DNA of 64,000 nt from Serinus canaria (GCF_022539315.1 NC_066335.1:3563214-3627213); one strand, 5' to 3'. Positions 23,235 to 36,045 are shown, counted from the stretch's first letter. The notes: generated by a model from the sequence alone, not told the origin. Numbers and translations are program-made.

Positions 23235-24560
23235 ATTTCTGCCATCTGTACTCATTTACCCAGTGTAACAGGATTTAAATTCCTGGTTTATCCAGCCTGG
23301 CAGATCCTTGGGAATTCTCCTCTGTCCTTCCTTTTGATCCAGCTGGAAGGAGCCTCATGAAAATCCCACTGTTTAAGAGGGATTGAGGCAGATAAATCCC
23401 ATTAATGGGAATATATTGACTTCTAAAGCTAGAGCAAAAGGCACGTGGGTCACAGAAAACAAGGAAAAACCAAATTTGAATTGGAGCTTGGAATTCCACC
23501 TGAGCAACTCTTCAGTTTATCATTTTTGTGTGAGATTAGAACCCTGCACATGTCCCTTCCCACCTGGGTTCCTCTGGTTGTCTCAGCCTAGAAAACTCTG
23601 TGGAATTTGATAATCTTTAATTGATAAAAAAAAAGCTTTGATCTCTCATTAACATTCTGAGCTCACCAACATCCCACCCCCAGATTTCACCCAAACACTC
23701 AAACCCAGCATTTTTTCCTTTAATTTTAAATGTCTCTCTCTTTTTTCCTTTTAATTTTTCCAGGGGAACTTAATAAAAAGCAGGTTTTGTTGACTGAACA
23801 GAGAAGCCGGGTGTGTAAACAAAGGAGATTCTTGTGTGAAAGTCAGTTCTCTCTGGCTTCTAGGAATTCCACAGGGCTAAAATTAGAAAGACCTGGACCC
23901 AACCTTGGCCTTGGGCTCGGGGGAATATCCTGAAGCCAGTGGGGGATGGGAATTACAGTAAATTCCTGGATTCCTCCAGGATTCCAAGGTCTCCCAAGGT
24001 AGATTTGCTGCCAGGGATAGAGTGGGAGGATTGAAATGATTTCACAGCAATACCTGAGCCAGCAGCCAGGATGCTGCCGAGCCTGTGACCATAATTCACC
24101 CAAAGAACTTTGAGCATTCCAATCAAATGAACTCCCTCCTTATTAATGGCTCTAATTTTGATTCCTAATTAAAAGTATTTTATTTTTTCACGGCATCAGC
24201 TCCACTGAACGTGTGGCAAAGCTGTTGTACCTGAGTTCTGAGCATCTCCCACTTTTCCCATCCTTTCCCTTTGGTCTCTGCCTGTTCCCTTGGTTCTTTC
24301 CCCCTTTCGCTGCCTGCCCAGGACTGGATTTTCCTCCCCATTTTCCTCTCTGTCATTTCCCCCCAAAAACCTCCAGATGCTGCAGCCCAGGGCACAGGGG
24401 AGATTGCTCTGCCTGTCCTGAGCTGTCCTGACCCCCAGGAGATCACTGCTTTTAACCCCCATCCATGGGGAAAGCTGCCAAGGGTTTGGGATGAACGGGA
24501 ATTGTGAGTGTGAGATGGACTGGGGTGGGGCTCAGCACAGGGTGAGAAATTGGGGTTAGG
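23235..24560. other. No gene seen
   Basis: Unique sequence. Confidence 0.55.
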
Positions 24561-24569
24561 GTGGAAAAA

Positions 24570-24785
24570 AAGTCTTGTATGGAAGGAAAAGTTGAGTGTG
24601 GAAAAGTTTGGGGTTTTTGGTGTGGAAAAAGTTGAGTGTGGAAGAGTTTGGGGTTTTGGTGTGGAAAAAGTTGAGTGTGGAAGAGTTTGGGGTGTTTGGG
24701 GTGGAAAAGTTTGGGGTGTTTGGGGTGGAAGAGTTTGGGGTGTTTGGGGTGGAAGAGTTTGGGGTGTTTGGGGTGGGGGTGGGCA
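24570..24785. repeat. 22-32 bp G-rich minisatellite
   Basis: About nine units of GTTTGGGGTGTTTGGGGTGG or GTTGAGTGTGGAAGA. The + strand is almost free of C. Confidence 0.9.
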
Positions 24786-24812
24786 GGAGACAAGCGGGAG
24801 GACTCGGTGCCC

Positions 24813-24872
24813 TGTCTGATCCCCCCTGTCTGATCCCCCCTGTCTGATCCCCCCCGTCTGATCCCCCCTGCT
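24813..24872. repeat. 14-bp repeat (CTGTCTGATCCCCC)
   Basis: Five nearly perfect tandem copies. Confidence 0.9.
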
Positions 24873-24879
24873 CCATTTC

Positions 24880-25358
24880 CTGCAGTGCTGGGGCACAGGG
24901 GGCTCATCAGACAGAGCCCCAGGGCAGGGGGGGACAGACAGACAGACGGGGGTTACTGGGAGGGAGGTGGGAATAAAACCATCCCAAGAGTTCATTGGGC
25001 AAAACAGCTTCAAAACCTCTTTAAAATGGGGACTTTTGGTGCCTCCTCTGTGCACACTGGGCTGAGCTGAGCCAGAGGGCTGGGCTTTGAGGGAGGGGAA
25101 AATAAACAACAGCCTGCAGGGCAAAAAAACCAAGGGTCCATCTCTCATTCCTGGCACAGAACTTTTCTGGGGTGTCCCCTTCAGGGGGACCCAGGAGGGA
25201 GGTGTCAGCAGTCTGGTGCCTGTGTGAGGACTGAGCTCACCACCTTCAGATGATGAGACAGCTCCATTTTTAAGGCTTTTCACTTGGAAGAGCCCCCGTG
25301 GCCTGGGATTGAGCTGAGGTCCCTTTGGGTTTGGGGGTTCCACTGGGGAAATGCTGCT
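24880..25358. other. No gene seen
   Basis: Unique sequence between simple repeats and a CR1. Confidence 0.5.
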
Positions 25359-25360
25359 GA

Positions 25361-25560
25361 TGGGATATGGGAAAGCAATTCCTCCCTGTGAGGGTGGGAG
25401 GGGCTGGGCTGGAATTCCCAGAGCAGCTGTGGCTGCCCCTGGATCCCTGGCAGTGCCCAAGGCCAGGCTGGACGGGGTTTGGAGCAGCCTGGGACAGTGG
25501 GAGGTGTCCCTGGGTGGAACTGGATGGATTTAAGGTCCCTTCCCACCCAAACCTGGGTGG
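25361..25560 (+). mobile_element. CR1 LINE, 3' fragment
   Basis: About 200 bp: 'gaattcccagagcagctgtg' through 'ggtcccttcccacccaaacc'. Confidence 0.85.
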
Positions 25561-25564
25561 GACA

Positions 25565-26320
25565 CCCTGAAATGTGCATTTCTCCAGGAAATCTCTCCAT
25601 TTCACTTTCCACTTTCCATTCCTCATTTCCCCCAAGCCAGCTGCCTCTTCCAGGTTGGGAATAGCACGGACACAGCCTTCTGTGGTGTTTTTAGCACCAA
25701 CAATTACCTGGGAATCCTGGCACTAAAGCCCAGCAGGAATGTCTGTGCTGGGAGGGAAGTGCTGGACAGAGACACGGACAGGAGCTCCTGCTCCAGCTGT
25801 GCTCAGGGGGAAGGGATGGGAGAGCCCCTTCCAGATGTTTCCAATTCATGGTTTCAATCTCCAGATCCAGCTCTGGAGTCTCTCCTCCCTCCTCAATCCC
25901 CCTGCTCGGAATTTGCCACTCCAAATTTTAGCCCGGGATTGGTTCTGGAGCTGGAAATGCTGAGTTTGGTCCTTTCTTTGGCAAGGAGGAGGGGAGGGCC
26001 CTTCCAGCCATGGATTTCTGCATCCACAAGGCCCCAGCTCCCTCTCTGCTCGTTGACACATCCCCTGAGCACAGGCAGAAGTTTCCAGCAAACAGGGAAC
26101 CAAAGCAATACCCACGATCACTGGAACCTCATCTGTGGGAGCCACTCCCAGCCTCAGCAGGGACTCAGACAGACCCTGGGGATGTCTCTAAACTCTGAAT
26201 CACACCAGGAATTGCCCCCTTGAGCCCTGAACTCGAGCCCTTCTCCATCCCAGCTCTCTCCTATCCCATGGAAGTGGTGCCACCTCCCCACTGGAGCTGC
26301 CCAGGTGACCTCTGTGCTGG
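25565..26320. other. No gene seen
   Basis: Unique sequence; open frames show no known domain. Confidence 0.5.
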
Positions 26321-26324
26321 ACCA

Positions 26325-26438
26325 TCCTCTCCTCCATCTCCATCTCCATCTCCATCTCCATCTCCATCTCCATCTCCATCTCCATCTCCATCTCCATCTC
26401 CATCTCCATCTCCATCTCCATCTCCATCTCCATCTCAC
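26325..26438. repeat. Hexanucleotide microsatellite (CATCTC)n
   Basis: About 19 perfect copies, probably recent and polymorphic. Confidence 0.97.
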
Positions 26439-26439
26439 C

Positions 26440-29145
26440 ATCTCACCCACGTTGCTCTCCTGTGCACAAGGCCAGAGCTGTGCCCCAGCTCATTTCATAA
26501 TTCTGAATCCCAATTCCTCCCCTTCCTCTGGGAAAAATGCATTTTTTGCAATACCTATGTTGTAACTTTCTAGAGCACATGCTTCCAATTTGAGCACGAT
26601 TTTCCAGAGCTCCTAGCACGCAACCACAACAGTTCCTCATTTCTTTCCCTTTTTACTCTCCATTTAATCCATCCTCTCTTTTGATGCTTTGGATCATCTT
26701 TCTATCTCACATCTTGGCCTCCACTAGAAAAGCTTTTAGTTGTAACCACCAGAGATGAGCCCAGCAGTTGATCTGGGGGAATTAGGCAGAACTCTTTCCT
26801 CTCCTTGCTGACTTCCCATTTCCCACCTCCTCCCAACCCCAGATTCTAAAGCAGAGGAGAAACTTCTGAAGAGCTTCACTGGTTTTAAACCAAAAAGGGA
26901 GAAAATCAACCCAAATTTAGTTGCTGTCACCAGTTTTCTGAGTGACTTTGGCTGTGTTTTATTCCCAACAGATGATGGGGGGGACCAGAAGCTTCCCTGC
27001 CTCCCCCTCACCCTGAAATATCTGAGATTCCCAGGAGCACAGAGCCTTTCAGCACATGGATGGATCCCCCCTCTGGAAGCACAAACCCCATTTCCAGCCA
27101 ATTCCCTTCCCTCTGCAGCTCCAGCTCAGATCTCTTCTTCAGCTGTGACCAATTTAGGGCCAATTCTTGAGCTCTTGGGGCATTTTGCCATCGACCAAAA
27201 GTTGGCTTTAATGTCCTTTATCATCCCCAGTTCTTCCATGGGGATGTTCCATAAAAAATTGGACACTGCACTGTCCAAAACCCAAACTGGGCCAGCCGTG
27301 GTTTCACTGGGAGAGCCTCAAAATCAAAGCAAGAAGGGCTGAGCCTGGTATTGCGCTCTAGAACTGCAATAAAAGAGTTATTTTAGGCCTGGACACACCT
27401 TGTTATTCCTTAAGCTGGGAAAAAAGCCCAGTGTGGCTCCCCAGCTGATGTCTTTTGGGATTCTGGCTCTGTAGAGTTAGGATAAAAATTAATCTTGGTC
27501 TTACTGGTGCCTCCAGGGGACAGGACGTTCCCAGTGCCTCACTCAGCAGTGCAAGTGTTTGCTTTTGCTTTGGGGGAGAGAATAAAATAAAAAAGAAGGG
27601 CAAACGAAGCCCAGAACAATGAAGCAAATGAATTACAGCACATTCTAGCTGGCTTCAAACAACAAACATGACCCTGCTCCCGGGAACACCATCCCCTCCA
27701 GTCTGTGTCTCCCTGGAAATCAGAACAAGACGGAGCCTCCTGGAGCTGGGATTTACTGTTCAACCTGAGCCCAGCCATGCCAGACTCAGGGATGGGATCT
27801 CAGGGCCAGCTGTGCTTCCCAGCTGAGGGATTTGGGCTTCTTTGGGCCAGAAGGTGCCATTTCCCTGAACCTCTCTGCTCCAAAGTGTTGTTTGGACAAA
27901 CCAACCCGGCCAGAAGGTTCCCAAATCCCTCCTCCTCTTGCACAAGCTCTTTCTTGTAAGGCTGCTCGCTCGGTCTGCTGTCAGGGCAGAGGCTCAGGGT
28001 TACAGCTCTGACTCAGGCAGATGATTAATAACAAGTGAGCACAGATTTCCCTCCAGAGGGGATTTTAGCAAGGCCAGGCTGTGCCAGGGGGGCACCCAGA
28101 CCTGGCTGGGAAATGTGGATTCCCCCTCCAGCACCACAGAGCGAGCTCCAGTGGCACAGGGATGGATCCTGCCCTGCTGGGGACGGCTGGAAGCACCTGC
28201 AGACCAACCCCACCTGGTGCCTCCCTCAGCACAGAACAGCTCCCAGCAGGAGATGAAAGCAAAACCAATTACAGCCAGGAAAAAGCACCAAACCATGCAA
28301 GGGGGTTAAAAACCCTTTTCCTGCCTCCCAGTCAGAGGGGGGGACTTTGGGGCTCACACAGGGTTTAGTAAAGAGGGTTCCCCCCAGGACAAAGCTCCAA
28401 AGGAGCAGCACAGGGGAGCTGAGCGAGCTGGGAGGTCTGGCCTGTGTGGAGATGCCCAGAGCAGCCACATTTTCATAAAAATTGTGCTAATGTCCATGGG
28501 GAATGTTAAAAAAAATAAATCAGTGGACAAGGGCTGGTGTCAGAGTGGAATATAAAGAGTGGAGGTGGAGCTCCAAGGCAAAGCCAACACTTGTGTGACC
28601 TCCCCTGGCTGGATGTGCAGATTGAGGCACTTGGAGAAGGATGGGGCAGCCTGGAACCTTTTTAAGTCTCAGCAAAGGAACCTCATCTACAGCAAATCAC
28701 CCTTGGCCAGCACTGAACTGGTAAAATCTGGGTGATCCAGGGCTTTTCCTGGAGCAGCAGCAAGGCCTGGTTTTACACAGCTCCCTTTTCCCCTGGGATG
28801 GGTCCTGGGGCAGCTGGGGGAGAGCCCCGTGCTCATCTCAGCCGGGTCACACTTGTCCTTCACCACCCAGCCCAACTTCTGGAACTGGGGAGGAGAAAAC
28901 TCAGCACCCAGCTCCTCCACCCTGCTCAGAGCACCCAGCTGGGGGCTGAGAGCAGGCAGGAAAACCTCACTGCACAGGTGGGGATGCAACAGCCTGGCCA
29001 GAGAGCCAGAAAAGGGCTGAGTGTGCTCCCAGGGCACTTGGGAGACTGTCTGGGGAGCTGGAGGAAAACAATGATAACTTGTTGGTATAAACAGCCTGCA
29101 GGCTGTGTTCTCCTGCTCTGTTTTTCTGCTCTTCTCAAGGAGTGT
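26440..29145. other. No gene seen
   Basis: 2.7 kb of mostly unique sequence. No exon with both splice borders and family homology was recognised. Confidence 0.5.
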
Positions 29146-29149
29146 TTGT

Positions 29150-29330
29150 GAGGAAGATGTTTTGGTCAATTAGCCAATCAAGCAGAATCAAATGCAGTGT
29201 CAAATCAACAATCAAGTAGAATCAAGGAGTGTCAAATCTCTCTATAAAAGAGGAGAATTTCCATATTAAAGCTGCTCTTTGCCAACCAGCCCTGTAGTGA
29301 ACCTGTGTCCTTTCTTGCTCCATGGTGACA
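29150..29330 (+). mobile_element. Probable LTR fragment
   Basis: CCAAT (near 29174), TCTATAAAAG (29241-29250) and ATTAAA (29265) follow in promoter-to-polyadenylation order, then 'gctccatggtgaca'. The borders are uncertain. Confidence 0.5.
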
Positions 29331-29414
29331 CAGAGGCTGTGTGAGGAGCAGGATCCACATCTCCCTTCGTGCTGGATCTGTCAGTTCTCAGGGTTTGCCT
29401 CGTGTGCCACAGCT

Positions 29415-29765
29415 TTCATTGCCAGGAGCAAATGGCCAAGCAAAGGGCTCATTTCTCCAGGGGGGTGGGAGATTGAGGGAGTTGATGGGGGGCTTTGGGT
29501 GGGCTGGTGGGCACTGACAGCACCTGAGGGAATGGCTGGGGGTCAGGGAAAGGCTGGATTTTGGGAAAGGCTCTTCCCCAGAGGCTGCTGGCACTGCCCA
29601 GGCTCCCCAGGGAATGGGCACGGCCCCGAGGCTGCCAGAGCTCCAGGAGAGTTTGGACAGCCAGGGATGGCCAGGGTGGGATTTTGGGGTGTCTGTGCAG
29701 GGCCTGGGGCTGGATCAGTGATCCCACCTGTCCCTTCCAGCCCAGGATATCCCATGATTCTGCCA
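29415..29765 (+). mobile_element. CR1-like LINE, 3' fragment
   Basis: Left part 'ttcattgccaggagcaaatg' recurs at 36,217. The right part ends with 'gtcccttccagcccaggat' and 'atgattctg', the expected CR1 terminus. Confidence 0.7.
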
Positions 29766-29869
29766 TGAATGAAGCCATGTCTTCCATGAAATCCCAGCCC
29801 TGCTGTTCCCAGAATCCATCCTGCCACTCACCCCAGAAGCTGAGGGCACAGCAGGAGGATCCCCCTGGT

Positions 29870-30235
29870 CCTGTTCAGGGATTGAATTCTCACTCAGATC
29901 CTGAGGTCACAAGAGGAGGATCCCCCTGGTCCCCTTCTCCTCACCCACACCCTGAGGGCACACAGGAGGATCCCCCTGGTCCCCTTCTCCTCACCCAGAT
30001 CCCAAGGGCACACAGGAGGATCCCCCTGGTCCCTTTCTCCTCACCCACACCCTGAGGGCACACAGGAGGATCCCCCTGGTCCCTTCTCCTCACCCAGATC
30101 CCAAGGGCACACAGGAGGATCCCCCTGGTCCCTTCTCCTCACCCAGATCCCAAGGGCACACAGGAGGATCCCCCTGGTCCCTTTCTCCTCACCCACACCC
30201 TGAGGGCACACAGGAGGATCCCCCTGGTCCCTTCC
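29870..30235. repeat. About 50-bp minisatellite
   Basis: About seven copies of AGGAGGATCCCCCTGGTCCC plus TTCTCCTCACCCAGATCCC, with two alternating sub-types (ACACCCTGAG and AGATCCCAAG). Confidence 0.92.
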
Positions 30236-30239
30236 AGAG

Positions 30240-31285
30240 GACTGAGTCCTTGGCCACGTGGGCTTTGCTGGCTCAGAGCACAGCCACAGCCAGGCTGGGC
30301 TTTTAGAGCCTGATGACCTTTAAGGACGAGAAATAATAAAAGGAAAAACGTGAACCCTGACAAATTCATAACTCCAGCACAGGGGAAAGGAATGTATTCC
30401 TTGTACATATGAAAAAACATTGCCCAGGACATGTCTATTTTCTTTTCCATCCCGTGGCTGTTCTGAATTATGTACAGAATATTCCCTGGTTGTTTGTTCT
30501 GGTGCATTTTTGTGTGTGGGGGTACTTTGGCTGTCCCAAATGAGTTCATTATCACTGATCAAATGGATGAAACACCCTTTGTTTTGTCTTCCCAGCATCC
30601 CGTGGATGTGCTGTGTTCCTGGAGGAGCTGGGAGGCTTTTTGATGTTCTCCAGCATAATCTGTGAGAGGCACAATCCCATTTTCCATGGAAATATGGATT
30701 TGGAATTCGATCCCACTGCCATTACTCAGGGAGGGAAGGGTGAGCTGCCAACTTCAGCTCCAGCCACCTCTTTAATGGTGAGAGCAAACAGGAGCAGCTC
30801 ATTCCTCGTGGTGATCCCAGCTGGGGGCTGAGGGAGGGATGGGTTTGCCCTTGGTGTTATCACTCTGGGATGCAGATAACAGGGAGCAGCTTTTCAGCTG
30901 GGAAGGCCCCTCCATCCCAAAGCAACAGCAAATGTGTGCCCAAGCTCTTGCTGAAGATCCCAAAGCAATGTCAGATATCAGCAAACAGCTCAAAAACTCG
31001 TGGTATTCAGCAAATACAAAATAAACAACAAAAAAAATTGTGGATTTCTTTTAATATGGAAAAGTTGTGCCCAGTGTTTCCAGTGAAGCTGAAGAAATCC
31101 CATCCGTCTGTGAAATATTCATAAAAAATGACAACAACAGAGTTTATTTTTAGCCTGTTGAAAGCTTTCCTTGCTTTGAACTTTCCTCATCCAGTGACAG
31201 CCACAAACCAAACTGAAGCTTTGTTTAGAGGGGAAAAAATAGAAACAAGGCACAGGAGGAGGTTCCCAGATCCCAGGCTGCTTTC
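30240..31285. other. No gene seen
   Basis: Unique sequence. Confidence 0.5.
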
Positions 31286-31287
31286 CC

Positions 31288-31395
31288 TGCCCCTGGCACA
31301 GTGGGAGTGTCCCTGCCCATGGCAGGGGTGGCACTCGGCAGGTTTAAGGTCCCTTCCCACCCAAACCATTCTGGAATTCCGTGGTTTCGTGATGT
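31288..31395 (+). mobile_element. CR1 LINE, 3' end
   Basis: 'ctggcacagtgggagtgtcc' then 'aaggtcccttcccacccaaa'. Confidence 0.8.
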
Positions 31396-31399
31396 GATT

Positions 31400-31840
31400 G
31401 TCTAAAATCTCAGGATGATTTGTCCCTGAATTCTTCCAGGCAGTCCCCAGGAGAAATCTGAACTCCCTCTACATGAAGCTCCACTGATGTTCTTAAACGC
31501 TGCCATCGTTTTTTTTCTCCTTTTCCCCTCCGAACATCCCATGAAGTCACGGAACACAAAGGTGATTTTCTTCTTCCTTGAGAACAAAGTGTTTGGCTCC
31601 CTCCTGTGGGCTCTGGCGTTGTGAATTCCCAACACTGCTTAGCACGGCAGGAAGAGCAGCTCCTGCTGGATCCCCCTCCCTGGCAGACCCGGGGCTCGCT
31701 GGGCCCACAGGGATTTCCTGAGCTCCGGGATGACCAGGAATGCCACAGGAATGCACAGGGCACCGAGGGGACAGGGGCACGGCAGGGATGGACCAGAGCA
31801 CAGCAGTGTCACAGAGTTACACCAGCAGAAAATCTGGGCT
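31400..31840. other. No gene seen
   Basis: Unique sequence. Confidence 0.5.
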
Positions 31841-31842
31841 TC

Positions 31843-32015
31843 CCTTCCCTTCCCTTCCCTTCCCTTCCCTTCCCTTCCCTTCCCTTCCCTTCCCTTCCCT
31901 TCCCTTCCCTTCCCTTCCCTTCCTTCCCTCCCTTCCCTTCCCTTCCCTTCCTGCCAGTCCCTTCCCTTCCCGTCCTGCCCTTCCCTTCCTTCCCTTCCCT
32001 TCCCTTCCGTCCTCC
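31843..32015. repeat. Pentanucleotide repeat (TTCCC)n
   Basis: About 17 perfect copies followed by decayed units. Confidence 0.96.
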
Positions 32016-32024
32016 CGTCCCTTC

Positions 32025-32198
32025 CCAAACCTTCCCAAACCTTCCCAAACCTTCCCAAACCTTCCCAAACCTTCCCAAACCTTCCCAAACCTTCCCAAAC
32101 CTTCCCAAACCTTCCCAAACCTTCCCAAACCTTCCCTTCCCAAACCTTCCCAAACCTTCCCAAACCTTCCCTTCCCAAACCTTCCCAAACCTTCCCAG
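32025..32198. repeat. 10-bp repeat (CCTTCCCAAA)n
   Basis: About 16 copies, a derivative of the adjoining TTCCC repeat with AAA added. Confidence 0.96.
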
Positions 32199-32609
32199 CA
32201 GCCACAATTATTCCTGCCTTTCATACATTTAATTATAATAAATTTCATGAGAAGAGAAATTTAATTTACATTTAATAACAAATTTAATAATGATGAGATA
32301 TTTAATAAAAAGGTGCTAGAGATGCAAGTCTGTGAGCAGGGCTCTCCTGCAGCTCTCCCTGATGAGATCACGTTCCCCTCCTTGAAGGCAGACTGGGCAG
32401 GAGAGCACAGCAAACTCGAACTGAGCCCGTTCCGGCTCCAGCTGTGGCCGGGAGCTGCAGCTGTGCTGGGGCCCCAGCCCCCCCAGGGCTGCGCTCATTC
32501 CCGCCCTGAGCCCGCGGGTGCGGCCGAGCCCGAGCGCAGCTGAGCCCGGCCGGCTCTGGATGGCAGCAGCGCCCAGCGCACTGCTCGGGGAGTCCGTCCT
32601 TCCATCCTG

Positions 32610-33655
32610 CCCGTGGCACAGGGACAGGGACCCGGCACGGGGACAGCGAGGGGACAGGGCTGGGACAGGGACCCGGCACGGGGACAACGCTGGGACAGGG
32701 CTGGGACAGGGACCCAGCACGGGGACAATGCTGGGACAGGGCTGGGACAGGGACCCGGCACGGGGACAATGCTGGGACAGGGCTGGGACAGGGACCCAGC
32801 ACGGGGACAGCGAGGGGACAGGGCTGGGACAGGGACCCGGCGCGGGGACAATGCTGGGACAGGGCTGGGACAGGGCTGGGACAGGGACCCGGCACGGGGA
32901 CAGTGATGGGGACAGGGCTGGGACAGGGACCCGGCACGGGGACAGCCTGGGGACAGGGCTGGGACAGGGACCCGGCACGGGGACAGTGATGGGGACAGGG
33001 CTGGGACAGGGACCCGGCACGGGGACAGCGAGGGGACAGGGCTGGGACAGGGACCCGGCACGGGGACAGCGAGGGGACAGGGCTGGGACAGGGACCCAGC
33101 ACGGGGACAGCGAGGGGACAGTGCTGGGACAAGGACTTGGCACGGGGACAGCCTGGGGACAATGGCAGGACAGGTATCCAGTACAGAGACAACGGGGGTA
33201 CAAGGCTGGGACAGGGACCCAGCACGAGGACAATGGGGGGACAACAATGGTACAGGTACCTGACTTGGGGACAACCTGGGGACAATGCAGAGACAGGTAC
33301 CTGGCATGGGGACAATGCTGGGGACAAGGCTGGGGCAGGTGCTTGACATGGGGACAATGAAGGGACAATGCTGGGACAGCTACCTGACTTGGGGACAACC
33401 TGGGGACAATGCTGGGACAGGTACCTGGCACGGGGGCAAGGAGTGGACGATGCTGGGGCAGGTCCCCGGCATGGGGATAACCTGGGGACAACAGCAGGAC
33501 ATGTCCCCAGAACAGGGGCAGCCTGGGGACAATGGCAGGACAGGGACCTGGCACAGGGACACCGAGGGGACAATGGCAGGACAGGTACCCAGCACAGGGA
33601 CACCGAGGGGACAATGGCAGGACAGGTCCCCAGCACAGGCACACCGAGGGGACCC
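32610..33655. repeat. G-rich minisatellite, about 36-60 bp units
   Basis: About 1 kb. The core GGGACAGGGCTGGGACAGGG followed by ACCCGGCACGGGGACA is repeated with extra segments. The left half (32.6-33.1 kb) is homogeneous; the right half is diverged. Each core has four G-triplets with 2-3 base loops. Confidence 0.95.
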
Positions 33656-33659
33656 AGCT

Positions 33660-34730
33660 GTGCCCTGCCCTGTGCACACCCTGAGCCACCTTTGACACCG
33701 AAGGGCCAACGGAGACAGGAGGTTTCACTTTGTCATTTTTCCTGTTCTCCCAGACCTGCTGAAGACACCAGCAGCAGGTGGATTAATTAATTAATACCCT
33801 CAACAATTAACCCATACCCTCAATAATTAACCCATACTCTCAATAATTGATCCACACATTCATTAATTAATCCACCAAAGCAGGCCTCACAGTGAGGGCA
33901 GCCTGCACCCCTCCAGATTCCCTTCCACAGCCACAGCCAGACAACAAAGGGATTTTCAAGGCAGCTGTGTAAGTGTGAGCTCCAGTGCTGCCCTCCCAAG
34001 CACCTCACCTGTCCCAGCCTCCTGAAACCAACATGGAAAAATGGGATTATTTGGTTGAAAAAGACCTCCAAGGGGTTTGTACAGGAATCACACCCCAATT
34101 GCCCAAAGGGAATTTTCTCTGCTCCAGTGTCCCCTGACCCTCGAGGCAGCTGAACCAAACAGGGAAAAGAAATGATTTATTATTTTATTATACATTTAAT
34201 TTGAAATGTGATTTTCACACGTTTCCCAAACGTATCCAGCAGCTGTTGCAGGGAGGGTTTGTGGAACATGGGATTATCAGGAACCAGCAGTTCCTGCCTA
34301 GCCCTAATTAGCAGGCAATAAAGATGCAGTTGGAGCTGCAGTGACAGTGACAAGGGACACTCCCACACGGGACACTCCGAGGGCTGGATCTGATCTCTGC
34401 CCTGTGCTCTCCTTTATCTCTGATTTATGGCCCTTGTTGTTATAGGACACAAAACAACACAGCTCTTTCAAGGTAAAAAGAGTATTTTTAATTTTTAAAT
34501 CTAACATTTATAAATTTCTAAAAGTAGCAGTGGATTGGAGGGTGACAGTGCCACCTCTCCAATGGCACTAAACAAACTAACAGTCCATCAAATGTCTCCT
34601 CCTCCATAAAAAAAGTACAAAACAATAAGTTATTTACATAAAGTGTGTAAAAAACTTCGTTACAAGAATGTAAACATCAAAAAGCTTTAAAAAACTTAAA
34701 AAATCCAAAGGACAGGCGCTGGCCCAGCTT
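33660..34730. other. No gene seen; short 22-bp repeat at 33790-33865
   Basis: Unique sequence apart from three or four copies of 'taccctcaataattaaccca'. Confidence 0.5.
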
Positions 34731-34734
34731 TCCC

Positions 34735-34826
34735 ACAGGAGCTGCCCCAAGGCTTGGAGTGCCCTGGGACAGTGGGAGGGGTCTCTGCCCATCGAGGGGG
34801 ATGGGATGAGGTTTAAGGTCCCTTCC
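34735..34826 (+). mobile_element. CR1 LINE, 3' end, left of an LTR insertion
   Basis: CR1 sequence runs to 'aggtcccttcc' at 34826 and resumes at about 35426 with 'cccttccaacccaaaccatt'. Confidence 0.85.
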
Positions 34827-35425
34827 TGTTGATTCTTCTCTCTGCCAAGGTCGGGATTCAATCAGGATGGTTTTTCTTGTTGGGACTCAGATGTTTATCA
34901 GTTCTTATCTAAATTACAGCCTCACAAACCCTGAGCTCTGCAGCACTTGTCTCTAACAAGGTAAAAACGGAGCCCTGTCTCTCTCTCTCTCTCCAAGGCC
35001 TTTTAAGGATAAAATGTCCAATTAAGAAATGACACCAAAATTATTTTTACTTTTAACCCAATAACCAACCACCCATGGCTGCAATGGGGACTTTTTATCC
35101 AATGACACAAAACCACCCAAAGCCAGGGAGGAGAGGGGGAAGGAGAAGGAGGAGAAGAAGACAAAGATGAAGAAGAAGGAGGAGAAGGACCAGACTCCAC
35201 CCCAAAACCTCCGCCTTGCTTTATATCCATTACTGTATTCTAAAACTTTAAATTCTGAGTTTCCCACCCTGTGATGTCCCACACTTCTACCCAAACTCCA
35301 CACCCACAATCCCAGTTCTGTCATTCCATTTTGGAAGCCTCTCCACGGCCCCAGGTCAATGCAGAGCTCTCCTGGGGGTCAGTGCCTGTCAGCACAGAAA
35401 GTCTCAAATTCTCCAGGGTTCCAAC
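34827..35425 (-). mobile_element. Solo retroviral LTR (family B) with 7-bp target duplication
   Basis: CCCTTCC flanks it (34820-34826 and 35426-35432). Read on the - strand, a pyrimidine tract is followed by GGATAAAAAG (TATA-like, about 35095) and GATAAACATC (poly(A)-like, about 34893). A diverged relative lies at 19462-20270. Confidence 0.85.
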
Positions 35426-35456
35426 CCCTTCCAACCCAAACCATTGCAGGAATCCA
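35426..35456 (+). mobile_element. CR1 LINE, terminal bases right of the LTR
   Basis: The last CR1 bases, 'ccaacccaaaccattgcagg', follow the second copy of the target site. Confidence 0.75.
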
Positions 35457-35750
35457 AGATTTTGTGCTTTAAGGTAAACCCACTCTCCACAAAACCACTG
35501 AAGTTTGGAAATTCAGCTTTCTCTGCTCAAGTTTTAAGCTGTTCTGAAATGATCCAAAGTTTGCCCTCAGCCCATGAACCCCTCCCTCCACACCTGAAAT
35601 ACCCCAGGGAGCAGAGACCTTTCCAGGGGCTTTAGATCCCCCTGGGTGATGAGAAACTGGGAGCATCTGGGAAGGTGGGAAGTGACTTCTGTGCCATCAG
35701 CTGTCCCTGCTCAGCTCTGAGGCTGTCACTGCCAGGGCATGGGAGCTTGG

Positions 35751-36045
35751 TGATGCCTTTTGGGGCTACCTGAAAACAGAGGCCAGACTGAATTAGGGGA
35801 ATAAAAAGCATTTCTATTTATTGAAGGGCCTTCAGGGACATTCAGGGCAGTCAAAGCCACCCAGGGCCACCCAAAATGGATGATGGTCACGGGTTTCACA
35901 CTTTGATAAGTTTGGCCCATTTGCATTCTGGGGTTCATGTTCCAATTCCAGCTGCAGGTCATGAAGTCATTGACCCCAGATTTGCTGCCCCAAGTCCCTT
36001 TTGTTCCCATCTCTGGGCCCTGAGGCAGTGAGGTGTCCTTGGCTC
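35751..36045 (-). mobile_element. Probable solo LTR (family G)
   Basis: Begins TGATGCC; TTTATTGAAGG (35817-35827) gives AATAAA on the - strand. The body is AT/GC balanced and unlike CR1. The right border is approximate. Confidence 0.5.

Noticed and set aside
24180..25460. 426-codon Pro-rich frame on the - strand
   Set aside because: Its start is CR1 sequence and its middle is two tandem repeats; no conserved domain or splice context.
32316..33728. 470-codon Cys/Pro/Ser frame on the - strand
   Set aside because: Translation of the G-rich minisatellite; a parallel frame is open too.
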